Below, one piece after another: positions 17,317 to 25,961 of a DNA stretch of 64,000 nucleotides. Where the stretch lies: positions 1-64,000 of the forward strand of contig DFZK01000007.1 in the NCBI GenBank assembly GCA_002382085.1, given 5' to 3'. The translations under genes were made by a program, and so were the position numbers. The number at the start of each line of letters is the position of its first letter. The stretch's first letter is position 1. This DNA comes from Sulfurospirillum sp. UBA4058. Lineage in GTDB: Bacteria > Campylobacterota > Campylobacteria > Campylobacterales > Sulfurospirillaceae. Below the pieces are notes generated by a model. The model did not search any database, was not told where the DNA came from, and saw only the letters and a list, made by a program, of their open reading frames with translations.

Positions 17317-18588
17317 ATGTTGGATTACCATGACAAAACCGCCCACACCTACCGTTCGGTACGAATGACGTCGCATCGTATCGACTGGGACAATCCGCCC
17401 AAGCCGTTTAAACTCTATCCCGAACATTTTCCGCGCATCGCCCTTGACGCCAAAGTGCCTTCGCATCGTTTTGTGATGCTTGTCGGCGGTATCAGTGCAC
17501 AAAAAAGCTATCCGGGCGTCACGTATGCTTTACGTACCAACCCGAGTGCCGGAGCTTTGTATCCGACGGAAGCGTATGTGCAAATCCGCAATGAAGAGGG
17601 TTTCGAGGACGGCATTTACCATGTGAGTCCTTTCGAAAACGCATTGGTACGCTTGAGCGATTTGAACGAGAACGAAGGCGTGGAAACGTTTTTACATGTA
17701 AAAAAAATCAAAGGCTTCATCTTCTTATTTTCGGCTCTGTATTACCGCTCTTCATGGAAGTATCGAACCCGTGCGTTTCGTTACTGTTTACTCGATACGG
17801 GGCATATGATCGGCACGCTAGAGGCGTCGTGCCTGCTTTTCAAGCGCGATTATCGCATCTGTTATACTTTGGATAAAGAAGATTTAAACGCGCTTTTCGC
17901 TTTTGGGAACGAAGAGTTTTTTCTCTCAAGCGTGATTGTCGGAAAAGAGGACGAAACATCGAGCCCTCAAACGCTCAAAACCGTTTTGGTTTCGACGGAC
18001 GGAACGGGGCGATTTGAAGCCGATCTTCGTATCGAAGAGGCGTATCGGGCGACCTGTATGCTAAGGGTTCGCCAAGCGCAAAGCGCTATGCCTTTCTTTG
18101 CGTTCGATCGTGAACGTTGGGCACAAGCGATTTGGAAACGTCGTTCTATTCGCGACTTTGCGCAAAAACCGCTTTTGCAAGAGCAGTTTTTCGAAGCGGT
18201 ACGGTTTGCGACGGAGCCGATTCCTAGCGACTGTGACGAGAGTGTCGATCTTTATGCGGTCGTTAACCGTGTGAGCGGCATGGAACAGGGCGTTTGGAAA
18301 GCAGGAAAATACGTGCAAAAAGGCGATTTTTCAAAGGATGCGGGTTATTTGTGTCTGGAACAAGCCCTCGGCGAAGAGAGCGGCGTTACGTTTTTTCTCG
18401 TAGGAGACGATGCGCAAAACTACCAAGCCATGATGCAAAAGGCCGGTATCATCGGGCATCGGTTGTACGTCAGTGCTACGTATTTAGGGTTTGGGTGCAG
18501 CGGTATCGGTGCTTATTACGACGACGAAGTCAAGGCTTTTTTGCAATGCAAAGGCATGATTCTTTATGCGATTAGCATAGGATACTAG
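17317..18588 (+). CDS. SagB-type nitroreductase-family protein
   Basis: Cytoplasmic FMN-dependent oxidoreductase-like protein of 423 residues. The first half carries the SagB/ThcOx pattern (TNPSAGALYPTEAYVQI and DGIYHVSPFENAL); the second half carries a second nitroreductase-like unit starting RRSIRDFAQKPL. The family includes azoline oxidases of thiazole/oxazole peptides, but no cyclodehydratase or precursor peptide is nearby, so the substrate is unknown. TAAAGGAGCAAGC precedes the ATG. A TTACATGTAA copy (17692-17701) encodes LHVK, and another begins 2 nt after the stop. Confidence 0.8.
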   Translation: MLDYHDKTAHTYRSVRMTSHRIDWDNPPKPFKLYPEHFPRIALDAKVPSHRFVMLVGGISAQKSYPGVTYALRTNPSAGALYPTEAYVQIRNEEGFEDGIYHVSPFENALVRLSDLNENEGVETFLHVKKIKGFIFLFSALYYRSSWKYRTRAFRYCLLDTGHMIGTLEASCLLFKRDYRICYTLDKEDLNALFAFGNEEFFLSSVIVGKEDETSSPQTLKTVLVSTDGTGRFEADLRIEEAYRATCMLRVRQAQSAMPFFAFDRERWAQAIWKRRSIRDFAQKPLLQEQFFEAVRFATEPIPSDCDESVDLYAVVNRVSGMEQGVWKAGKYVQKGDFSKDAGYLCLEQALGEESGVTFFLVGDDAQNYQAMMQKAGIIGHRLYVSATYLGFGCSGIGAYYDDEVKAFLQCKGMILYAISIGY

Positions 18589-18590
18589 AC

Positions 18591-18600
18591 TTACATGTAA
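18591..18600. repeat. TTACATGTAA palindrome after the SagB gene
   Basis: Exact copy in context GACTTACATGTAAGGTTTTTT, 2 nt after the stop codon. The following T run could let a small hairpin of the palindrome act as a terminator. Confidence 0.9.
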
Positions 18601-18681
18601 GGTTTTTTACGGCAGATTTTTGATCTTTTTAACGCTTCTCAACCCTCATTAATTCCTCATTTTTTTTCGTTAAGCTTCATC

Positions 18682-18721
18682 TATAAAAGTAAAAATTACA
18701 TTCAAAACGTAACTTTTACTT
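18682..18721 (+). promoter_or_regulatory. Candidate torA promoter with overlapping inverted repeat
   Basis: AAGTAAAAATTAC (18687-18699) faces GTAACTTTTACTT (18709-18721), a 13-bp inverted repeat with one mismatch and a 9-nt spacer. A TATAAAA box at 18682-18688 overlaps its left arm, 86 nt before the torA start. The layout fits an operator on the promoter; the regulator could be the response regulator at 21988, but this is inference. Confidence 0.4.
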
Positions 18722-18773
18722 AAGATTTGTACGTTTCAAAGTATTCAAAATCGTTCAATTCAAGGAGCAGACT

Positions 18774-21323
18774 ATGACAAAGAAAATGGACAGAAGAGCG
18801 TTTTTAAAAGCAGGCGGTGCGGCGGCAGGTGCCGTGGTTGCGGCAGTGAACGCGGAAGCGATTCCGTTGGTGGGAGATTCGATTTTACAAGACGGCGTGG
18901 ATGGCGTCAGTGCTTCACACTTCGGTGCGGTAACGACGAAAGTTCGCAACGGTCGGTTTGAGAGCGTCGAAGCTTTTGCGGAAGATCGTTATCCGACGAG
19001 CTTGATCCAAGGACTTCCGGCACGTACGTACGCGCAAGATCGTATTTTGTATCCGTGCGTTCGCGAGGGGTATTTGAAAAACGGTTACAAAAGCGACAAG
19101 AGCAAACGCGGTTCGGACAAATACGTGCGCGTCTCATGGGAAAAAGCCTTTGATTTGATCGCCGACGAGCTCAAACGCGTTTACAAAAGCTACGGACCTG
19201 ATGCGGTATACGGCGGAAGTTACGGTTGGTTTTGCGTCGGAAGTCTCAACAACCCTCAAGCACTTTTAGGACGCATGTTGGGCATCGCAGGCGGCTATAC
19301 GTCACGTACGTTAACCTATTCGACCCATGCGATTCGCGCGATTACCCCTTACGTGACGGGCGGCGACGAGTCGAGCAACCAACAAACGGCGTATCCGAAC
19401 CTGATCGCCAACTCCGAATGCATCGTTTTTTGGAGCAGTGATCCTATCAACACCAACCAAATCGCATGGGGCGTGCCCGATCATCAATCGTACGACTACA
19501 TGAAACAGCTCAAAGCCGAAGCGAAAAAGCGCGGTATTAAGTTTTATTGCATCGATCCCGTTTACAACAACACCGCGGTTTATTTCGGAGCAGAACACAT
19601 TCAAGTGCGCCCGACGACCGACGTTGCGATGATGCTCGGTATGGCGCATTATCTCTACAGTGAAAACCTTTACGCCAAAGAGTTTGTGGAAAAATACACC
19701 AGCGGTTTTGCGGAGTTTAAAACGTATCTTTTAGGCGAAGGCGACGATAAAACCCCTAAAACACCCGAATGGGCGGCTAAAATCTGTGGCGTAGACGCCA
19801 AAGTGATTAAAATGCTTGCCAAAGAGTTCGTCTCCAAGCGTACGATGCTCATGGGCGGTTGGGGTTTTCAAAGAGCGCACCACGGAGAGCAACCGCACTG
19901 GATGCTCATTACGCTTGCGAGTATGATCGGACAGATCGGGCTTCCCGGCGGAGGATTTGGATGTGCGTATCACTATTCAGACGGCGGCGTACCTGCCCCT
20001 GCCGCGGCGACGGGCAATCCTTTAAGCGACGTCAAAACGGGTAACGGTTCGCAAGGAATCGCCGCAAGTGCCGAAGCACCCGCCGCATCTCCCGGTTTGA
20101 CGGGTATTAGCGTCAACTCTAAAGTAGACGGTCCGTGGAAACAACGTAAAATTCCCGTCATTCCCGTTTCACGCATCGTCGAGTGCTTGGAAAATCCCGG
20201 TCGCGAGATTTTGTTTGACGGTAAAAAACTGACCTATCCCGATTTGAAAATGGCGTATTGGGCGGGCGGCAATCCATTCCATCATCACCAAGACCGTAAC
20301 CGTATGATCAAAGCGTGGCAAAAATTTGAAACGTTTGTGGTGAACGAATGCTTCTGGACGGCAACGGCGCGCATGGCGGACATCGTCCTTCCCGCAACGA
20401 CGGAGCAAGAGCGCAACGACATCACCAAATCGCACACCAACAGCTACATCTTCGCGATGAAAAAAGCGGTCGAGCCTGCCGGTGAAGCGATGGACGATTT
20501 TGATATTTTTGTCAACATTCTACGACGTTTTAGTGCCGCCGAAGTCTTAGCGTTTACCGAGGGTAAGAGTAAAATGGAGTGGATCAAATCCTTTTACGAC
20601 GCTTCGTATGAAAAAGCCAAAAAATCCGGCGTTGCGATGCCGACGTTTGAAGCGTTTTGGGAAAAAGGGTTTGTGAAGTTTGAAACGCCCGAAGCGGCTA
20701 AAAATTTCATCAAGTACAAAACCTTTAGGGAAAATCCCGTAACGCATCGTTTGGGAACGCCTTCGGGTAAAATCGAGATTTTCTCCAAAAAAATTGCGGG
20801 ATTCGGGTATCAAGAGTGCAAAGGACATCCGACGTGGTTTGAACCGATGGAGTGGCTCGGCAGTAAAACGGCAAAAGAGTTCCCGCTCAATCTGGTCTCT
20901 CCGCATCCCAAATACCGCCTTCACTCACAGCTCAACAACACGTGGTTGCGCGATCTTGAAGAGGTTCAAGGCAGAGAGCCGATTTGGATCAATCCGAAAG
21001 ACGCGGCGCGAAGGGGCATTCAAAACGGTGACGTCGTGCGTATCTTTAACAAACGCGGACAAGTGCTCGGCGGAGCCGTCGTAACCGAAGCGGTGATGGA
21101 GGGCGTCGTACGAATGCAAGAGGGCGGCTGGTACGATCCTAAAGAGCCCGGCAAAATCGGCTCACTATGCGTACACGGCGACGTCAACGTCTTGATCGCT
21201 GATATTCCGACTTCTGAATTGGCGCAAGGCAATCAAGCCACGGCACTGGTCGAGATCGAAAAATTCAAAGGGGAACTACCCGCCATCGGTATTTTCAAAG
21301 CCCCGAGCATTAAAGGAGCCTAG
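18774..21323 (+). CDS. torA: TorA-like periplasmic molybdopterin oxidoreductase
   Basis: Molybdoenzyme of the DMSO/TMAO/biotin-sulfoxide reductase group, 849 residues. A Tat signal is at the N-terminus (MDRRAFLKAGG), so it is exported folded to the periplasm. There is no N-terminal Fe-S Cys cluster, as in TorA, and the Mo ligand is probably Ser183 in LTYSTHAIRAI. Later motifs include YWAGGNPFHHHQDRNRM and the C-terminal cofactor-binding region. The partner monohaem cytochrome follows 3 nt later, as in the Campylobacter Cj0264c/Cj0265c pair. Substrate is TMAO, DMSO or a related S/N-oxide; sequence alone does not decide. Confidence 0.88.
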   Translation: MTKKMDRRAFLKAGGAAAGAVVAAVNAEAIPLVGDSILQDGVDGVSASHFGAVTTKVRNGRFESVEAFAEDRYPTSLIQGLPARTYAQDRILYPCVREGYLKNGYKSDKSKRGSDKYVRVSWEKAFDLIADELKRVYKSYGPDAVYGGSYGWFCVGSLNNPQALLGRMLGIAGGYTSRTLTYSTHAIRAITPYVTGGDESSNQQTAYPNLIANSECIVFWSSDPINTNQIAWGVPDHQSYDYMKQLKAEAKKRGIKFYCIDPVYNNTAVYFGAEHIQVRPTTDVAMMLGMAHYLYSENLYAKEFVEKYTSGFAEFKTYLLGEGDDKTPKTPEWAAKICGVDAKVIKMLAKEFVSKRTMLMGGWGFQRAHHGEQPHWMLITLASMIGQIGLPGGGFGCAYHYSDGGVPAPAAATGNPLSDVKTGNGSQGIAASAEAPAASPGLTGISVNSKVDGPWKQRKIPVIPVSRIVECLENPGREILFDGKKLTYPDLKMAYWAGGNPFHHHQDRNRMIKAWQKFETFVVNECFWTATARMADIVLPATTEQERNDITKSHTNSYIFAMKKAVEPAGEAMDDFDIFVNILRRFSAAEVLAFTEGKSKMEWIKSFYDASYEKAKKSGVAMPTFEAFWEKGFVKFETPEAAKNFIKYKTFRENPVTHRLGTPSGKIEIFSKKIAGFGYQECKGHPTWFEPMEWLGSKTAKEFPLNLVSPHPKYRLHSQLNNTWLRDLEEVQGREPIWINPKDAARRGIQNGDVVRIFNKRGQVLGGAVVTEAVMEGVVRMQEGGWYDPKEPGKIGSLCVHGDVNVLIADIPTSELAQGNQATALVEIEKFKGELPAIGIFKAPSIKGA

Positions 21324-21326
21324 AGA

Positions 21327-21887
21327 ATGTTGCTCAAAACGATAACGTTAACCCTATGCCTTGCCTCGTTTCTTTTCGGGGCGGGCGGCTCTTTTATGCG
21401 CCAAAACAGTCCGCTTTTTGCCTCCGGCGACGCCAAAGAGACCTTAGGCGAGTTGATCGTCTCGGCGGAGGTGAAAGAGCTCTCCAAAAGCGGTGAGTAT
21501 ACCGAAGTAGAGTTTACCGGCTATCAACCCAAAGACAGTGCCGTCGTGTACGAAAAAGCGGGCGTGTTGATCGTCGGCTTAGAGGTCGCAAACGCCGGTG
21601 CGTTAAAAGTCATCGGCGAAAAAACGGACGAGTACGGTACGGTTTGGCTCAACGTCTCGATGAGAGGTTTTGTCGCTAGCAGTGCTTTAGGCAAAGATAA
21701 AGGAAGCATTTTACAAGCGGGCAAAGAGCTTTTCGGTGCCAAATGCGGTACGTGCCACGCTTTACATGCCGAAAGCGAGTTTGACGCCAACGTGTGGCCG
21801 AGTATTTTAGATGCGATGGGCGAGCAAGCCGCGCTTTCCAAAGACGAAAAATATTCGATTATGAAGTACCTACAAAACTATAAGTAA
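21327..21887 (+). CDS. Monohaem cytochrome c partner of TorA
   Basis: Periplasmic c-type cytochrome of 186 residues with a signal peptide (MLLKTITLTLCLASFLFGAG) and a single CGTCH haem site at about residues 140-144. The N-terminal 130 residues have no haem motif and form a separate beta-rich domain. It follows torA by 3 nt and most likely donates electrons to it, as shown for the equivalent Campylobacter pair. A 12-bp hairpin closes the operon. Confidence 0.88.
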   Translation: MLLKTITLTLCLASFLFGAGGSFMRQNSPLFASGDAKETLGELIVSAEVKELSKSGEYTEVEFTGYQPKDSAVVYEKAGVLIVGLEVANAGALKVIGEKTDEYGTVWLNVSMRGFVASSALGKDKGSILQAGKELFGAKCGTCHALHAESEFDANVWPSILDAMGEQAALSKDEKYSIMKYLQNYK

Positions 21888-21893
21888 CACCTA

Positions 21894-21921
21894 CTTTCTT
21901 CGCCCTTTAGGGCGAAGAAAG
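21894..21921 (+). terminator. Hairpin after the torA operon
   Basis: CTTTCTTCGCCC (21894-21905) pairs perfectly with GGGCGAAGAAAG (21910-21921) around a TTTA loop. There is no T tract after it. A one-mismatch copy of the palindrome (GTACATGTAA) follows at 21957-21966. Confidence 0.6.
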
Positions 21922-21987
21922 ATCATAGCATCCAAAGATAAACTTGGCTAGAATAAGTACATGTAAGCTCATTTCAAAGGATCGTCG

Positions 21988-22674
21988 ATGGAACTTTGGT
22001 TGGAAAAACTCAAATCTTTGAAGCTTTTGTATGCCGAAGACGAAGAGGGGATTCGAAAGCCGATGGCGAATACCTTGGCATATTATCTCAAAGAAGTCTT
22101 AGAAGCGCGTGATGGCGAAGAGGCTCTCGACATCTACTACGAACAACGTCCCGACATCATTTTAACCGATCTTCGAATGCCCCGAAAAGACGGGCTCGAT
22201 ATGGTCAAAGAGATACGTAAAAACGATAAAAAAACCCCCATTTTAATGATTACCGCGCATACCGACAAAGAGTATTTACTCAGCGCAATCGAGTTAAAGA
22301 TCGAAAAATACTTGATTAAACCCATTGCGCTCAACGAACTGCTCGGCGGATTGAGGCTTTGCGTAAGCGAGATCGAGTCGGGGCGTTCGTTGTTTCTTGA
22401 ATGCAAAAACTGTAAGTTCGATTTTAAAAACAGACGCATTTTGCACGAGGGAGGCAAAGAGACCGAGCTGACGCACAAGGAGTCCGATTTTTTGGAACTC
22501 TTATTGCGCAAAAAAGGGATGATCGTTAGTTACGAAGAGATCGAGCTCAACGTCTGGAAAGAGGAGTTTATGAGCATCGCCGCGCTTCGTACCTTGGTCA
22601 AATCTTTGCGAAAAAAACTTCCGAACAGTTCGATTAAAAACCATTCTCAAACGGGGTACAGCTTTGAGGTATAA
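21988..22674 (+). CDS. OmpR-family response regulator
   Basis: Two-component DNA-binding regulator, 228 residues. The receiver domain has the acidic pair YAEDEEG, phosphoacceptor Asp61 in ILTDLRMP and the conserved Lys in EKYLIKPI. The C-terminal winged helix (LTHKESDFLELLLRKKG ... LRTLVKSLRKKL) is of OmpR/PhoB type. It overlaps the next gene by 11 nt and forms an operon with a solute-binding protein and a histidine kinase directly downstream of torA, which suggests control of the N/S-oxide respiration genes. Confidence 0.92.
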   Translation: MELWLEKLKSLKLLYAEDEEGIRKPMANTLAYYLKEVLEARDGEEALDIYYEQRPDIILTDLRMPRKDGLDMVKEIRKNDKKTPILMITAHTDKEYLLSAIELKIEKYLIKPIALNELLGGLRLCVSEIESGRSLFLECKNCKFDFKNRRILHEGGKETELTHKESDFLELLLRKKGMIVSYEEIELNVWKEEFMSIAALRTLVKSLRKKLPNSSIKNHSQTGYSFEV

Positions 22675-24259
22675 ATGCGTTTGGCTGCTACTTTTAATCT
22701 TTCATTGCGGCATGGTTGCGGCGGAGGAAGAGCTATATCGTGAAGATACGAGCGAACAACGAGCTTTACATGTAAGAGATCCGCGCTCGCATATTAACGT
22801 TTTTTTACCTTCGATGCCGTATAACTACGTTTCGCGTTTGGTGAACGAGGGCTTGGTTCGGCTGGCGGAAAACGAGCAAGGCTGGGAGTATGCTTTAGCG
22901 ACGAAGAGCACCAAAATATCGCCGCTTTTGTACGAATTTGAACTGCGCAAGGGCGTTCGTTTTCAAGACGGTACGCCCTTTAACGCCGACTCGGTGATGC
23001 ACAATTTTCACTATTTTCTGAAACAACCGTTTAACTACACCAACATTCACCGTTCCCTTAAAAGCATCGAAAAAATTTCGGACTATAAGGTTCGCTTGCA
23101 TCTGTCGCAACCCTACGGGATGCTTTACCGCGATCTTGCGCGCATCTATATCTATTCCGAAGCCTACTTGAAAACATTCGGTTGGAAAGGCGCGGAGACG
23201 GGCGCAAATATCAAAGCGTCGGGACCTTACGGTTTGGGACCGTACATCTTAACCGAGGGCATGATTACGGGGCGAAAACAAACGCCCAAAGCGATTCTCA
23301 AAGCCAATCCTTACTACTGGGAAAAACATTACCCTTGCATCGAAACCATTACGTTTTATACGGAACTCTCAACCGCCGAAGCGTTGCGATTAGCCTTATA
23401 CGAAGAGGGCGGGCTTGATTTTATGCAAATTCCTTTCAATAAAAAGATCGAAACCATGCTTTCTCCTTATGCCAAGTTGGTTTCCATGCCCTCAACGCAT
23501 AACTTTACGATCTATTTTAATTTAGCCAAAACCGCTTCGCCCGTAGCACGTAAAGAGGTACGCCAAGCACTTAATTGCGCGCTCAATCAGCAAAGCTTAC
23601 TCGATTTTACCTATAAAAAAGAGGGCAGACTCAACCCCGGCGCATTCAAAGACGGAACGTGTCCTTTAGAACCTGCGGTGATGGAGCGTATTTTAAAGGG
23701 TTTGGAGCTAAACGTCGCTACGCAAGATTCGTTGCTTTTTTTATGGAAAGGGATCGAATACCGACTTTCGACGTACGGCGTCAAACTTCGTTACCGCATT
23801 ACCACGAGCGAAAAAGAGATTTACGATTTGGCGCAAAAAAACCACCGTGATACGCAAGAGTGGGATATTTTGATTCAAAATACCCAAGATTGGTACGGCA
23901 GGCATCCTTGGCCGGTGTTTATTCGCTATCAAGAGAACAACCCGTGGAGTTTTGTGAAACACGATGCCGTGATGAAAAACTATATCGAAACGTTTTTCGG
24001 CTTGGAACAAGACGATGCAAGGTTTCAAACCTTAACCCAAAAGATTCAAGATCGAGCGCGCGAGGAGGCGTATATGTTGTTTGTCCCGATTCCCAATGCC
24101 GTTTTTGCCATGAACAAAGAGCTGGTATTTGAGCCGCTCGGCATCGGTATGCAGCCGTTTTGGAAAGCGAAAATTACCGACGAACATTGGTCGGTAAGGG
24201 GCGATAAAGCGTATCTCGAAGAACTTCAAAAACCTTTGATTCCCAAGCGATTCCCATGA
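22664..24259 (+). CDS. Family-5 extracellular solute-binding protein, likely sensor partner
   Basis: Periplasmic oligopeptide/nickel-type (SBP_bac_5) binding protein, 531 residues. A signal peptide follows the TTG start at 22664 (RYKCVWLLLLIFHCGMVAA); the ATG at 22675 is out of frame. Family blocks include LRKGVRFQDGTPFNADSV and GPYGLGPYILTEG. No ABC permease or ATPase is nearby; the gene is wedged between a response regulator and a histidine kinase with 11-nt and 4-nt overlaps. It therefore probably acts as ligand-binding input to the kinase. The ligand is unknown. A TTACATGTAA copy (22766-22775) encodes LHVR. Confidence 0.85.
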   Translation: MRYKCVWLLLLIFHCGMVAAEEELYREDTSEQRALHVRDPRSHINVFLPSMPYNYVSRLVNEGLVRLAENEQGWEYALATKSTKISPLLYEFELRKGVRFQDGTPFNADSVMHNFHYFLKQPFNYTNIHRSLKSIEKISDYKVRLHLSQPYGMLYRDLARIYIYSEAYLKTFGWKGAETGANIKASGPYGLGPYILTEGMITGRKQTPKAILKANPYYWEKHYPCIETITFYTELSTAEALRLALYEEGGLDFMQIPFNKKIETMLSPYAKLVSMPSTHNFTIYFNLAKTASPVARKEVRQALNCALNQQSLLDFTYKKEGRLNPGAFKDGTCPLEPAVMERILKGLELNVATQDSLLFLWKGIEYRLSTYGVKLRYRITTSEKEIYDLAQKNHRDTQEWDILIQNTQDWYGRHPWPVFIRYQENNPWSFVKHDAVMKNYIETFFGLEQDDARFQTLTQKIQDRAREEAYMLFVPIPNAVFAMNKELVFEPLGIGMQPFWKAKITDEHWSVRGDKAYLEELQKPLIPKRFP

Positions 24260-25935
24260 AAAAAATCCCGATCAAATACAAACTTTTACTGTTGTTTAGC
24301 TTTTCGTTTATCGGTATGTTGATTTTGGCGGAGCGGACGTTTAGCCTTTCTCAGGAAAATATTCGCAATGCGACGACGATTTTTGAAAACTCCCAAAGCA
24401 CTCAGTATTTACAGGAAAACTATATCGAACCGACCAACGCTTTACGTGAAATGAGCCTCTCGTTGGTCATGTCGCCGAATGAGGATTACCGCAAAAACAT
24501 CGAGGCGGACATTACCGCTCAGCGTGCGCGCTTGGAAGAGAATTTTGCGAGATTAGATCAGCAGACTTATAGCGCATGGAAGGAGTATTCCCATAGCGTT
24601 CAAAAGACCTGCGGCTATTTGGAAGCGCGTTTTGAGGAGGCGGCGTTTGTCCATGTCACTTCGATCGAGCGGGAAAACTACACGGCGCTTTTAAATCGTC
24701 TAAAATCCCTTCAACACGATGCCATTATGCAAACCAAACACAATTTTTCGGATATTCAAGTCGGTGCGCGTGCGTTAAAATACGAACTGGTCGTCGTGGT
24801 TCTTTTGCTCTCGGCATTGGTGTTCGTTGCGGGCTATTTGCTCTCCAGCCATATCGTCTCTTCGATTTTGAAACTGCAAGAGGGACTCAAAGAGTTTTTC
24901 GGTTATTTGCAAACCAAAGCGACGCAACCCAAACCTATCGAGCTTCACAGTCGCGATGAACTTGAAGATATGGCGAAGCTGCTCAATCAGAGCATCTCCA
25001 AAGCTTCGGCAACGATCGCGCAAGATACGCTCTTTATCGAAGATGCGATTAGCGTGGTGAACGATCTTAAACTCGGAAAACTCGCTTCGCGCCTTCATTC
25101 GACGGCGCAAGCGCAAGAGTTGCGCCTGCTCAAAGACGTTATTAACGCGATGATCGACAATTTGGAGTCGAAAATCAACAAAGAAATCCTCAAACGAACC
25201 GAGCAGGAGAAGCTTCTGATTCAACAGAGCAAACTTGCTAGCATGGGCGAGATGATCGGCAATATCGCGCACCAATGGCGACAACCTTTGGGCGAACTCA
25301 GCGCGCTTTTAATCAACCTTCAGGTGAAACACGAGTTTCACGATTTGGATGAGGAGTATTTGCTTGAGAGTCTTCAACGGTGTATGAAAATCAATGCATT
25401 TATGTCGGGTACGATCAGCGATTTTCAAAATTTCTTTAAACCCTCGAAGGAAAAAGAGGTGTTTGAAATCAGCGAAGCGTGCGAGCGAGCCATCGCTATC
25501 TTGCAAGCGTCGCTTCGCTATCACGGGATCGAGTTTTCGTTTGATATCTCGGAAAAGATGGAAGTGCTCGGCTATCCCAACGAATTTGCCCAAGCCCTTT
25601 TAAACATTCTCTCCAATGCCAAAGACGTTTTAAGCGAACGGGAAATCAGCCATCCGTTTATTCGCCTTTACCTCAAAAAAGGGTATAAGTACATCTTGAT
25701 CGTCATCGAAGATAACGGCGGAGGCATCGCGAAGGAGCATATGGAACGTATTTTCGAGCCGTATTTCACTACCAAGTACGCCAAACAGGGAACGGGCATC
25801 GGACTTTACATGACGAAGATGATCATCGAAAATAATATGGGCGGTATTATTACGGTCAAAAATACCGAATCGGGAGCACTTTTCACGATTAAGTTACCCA
25901 GCGTTCCCGACTCGGACGTAGCGGCTTACATGTAA
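24256..25935 (+). CDS. Sensor histidine kinase
   Basis: Membrane kinase of 559 residues. Transmembrane segments lie near residues 8-25 and 175-200, flanking a periplasmic helical domain, followed by a HAMP-like linker. The H box MGEMIGNIAHQWRQPL places the phospho-His at about 339. N, G1 and G2 motifs (NILSNAKDVL, IEDNGGGI, GTGIGLYMTKMII) are complete. The start ATG overlaps the binding-protein stop (ATGA). The stop codon TAA lies inside a TTACATGTAA palindrome, so the protein ends Ala-Tyr-Met. Probable partner of the response regulator at 21988. Confidence 0.9.
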   Translation: MKKIPIKYKLLLLFSFSFIGMLILAERTFSLSQENIRNATTIFENSQSTQYLQENYIEPTNALREMSLSLVMSPNEDYRKNIEADITAQRARLEENFARLDQQTYSAWKEYSHSVQKTCGYLEARFEEAAFVHVTSIERENYTALLNRLKSLQHDAIMQTKHNFSDIQVGARALKYELVVVVLLLSALVFVAGYLLSSHIVSSILKLQEGLKEFFGYLQTKATQPKPIELHSRDELEDMAKLLNQSISKASATIAQDTLFIEDAISVVNDLKLGKLASRLHSTAQAQELRLLKDVINAMIDNLESKINKEILKRTEQEKLLIQQSKLASMGEMIGNIAHQWRQPLGELSALLINLQVKHEFHDLDEEYLLESLQRCMKINAFMSGTISDFQNFFKPSKEKEVFEISEACERAIAILQASLRYHGIEFSFDISEKMEVLGYPNEFAQALLNILSNAKDVLSEREISHPFIRLYLKKGYKYILIVIEDNGGGIAKEHMERIFEPYFTTKYAKQGTGIGLYMTKMIIENNMGGIITVKNTESGALFTIKLPSVPDSDVAAYM

Positions 25936-25954
25936 AAAAATTTCTTACATGTAA
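25926..25954. terminator. Paired TTACATGTAA hairpin between convergent genes
   Basis: Two exact palindrome copies, 25926-25935 and 25945-25954, can pair as a 10-bp stem with a 9-nt A/T loop. They lie between the kinase (+) and the chemoreceptor (-), so the structure could terminate both. The first copy supplies the kinase stop codon. Confidence 0.65.
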
Positions 25955-25961
25955 AGAGTGC

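Noticed and set aside
17317..18588. A thiazole/oxazole-modified peptide cluster around the SagB-like gene
   Set aside because: No cyclodehydratase (SagC/D or YcaO) or precursor peptide was found nearby.
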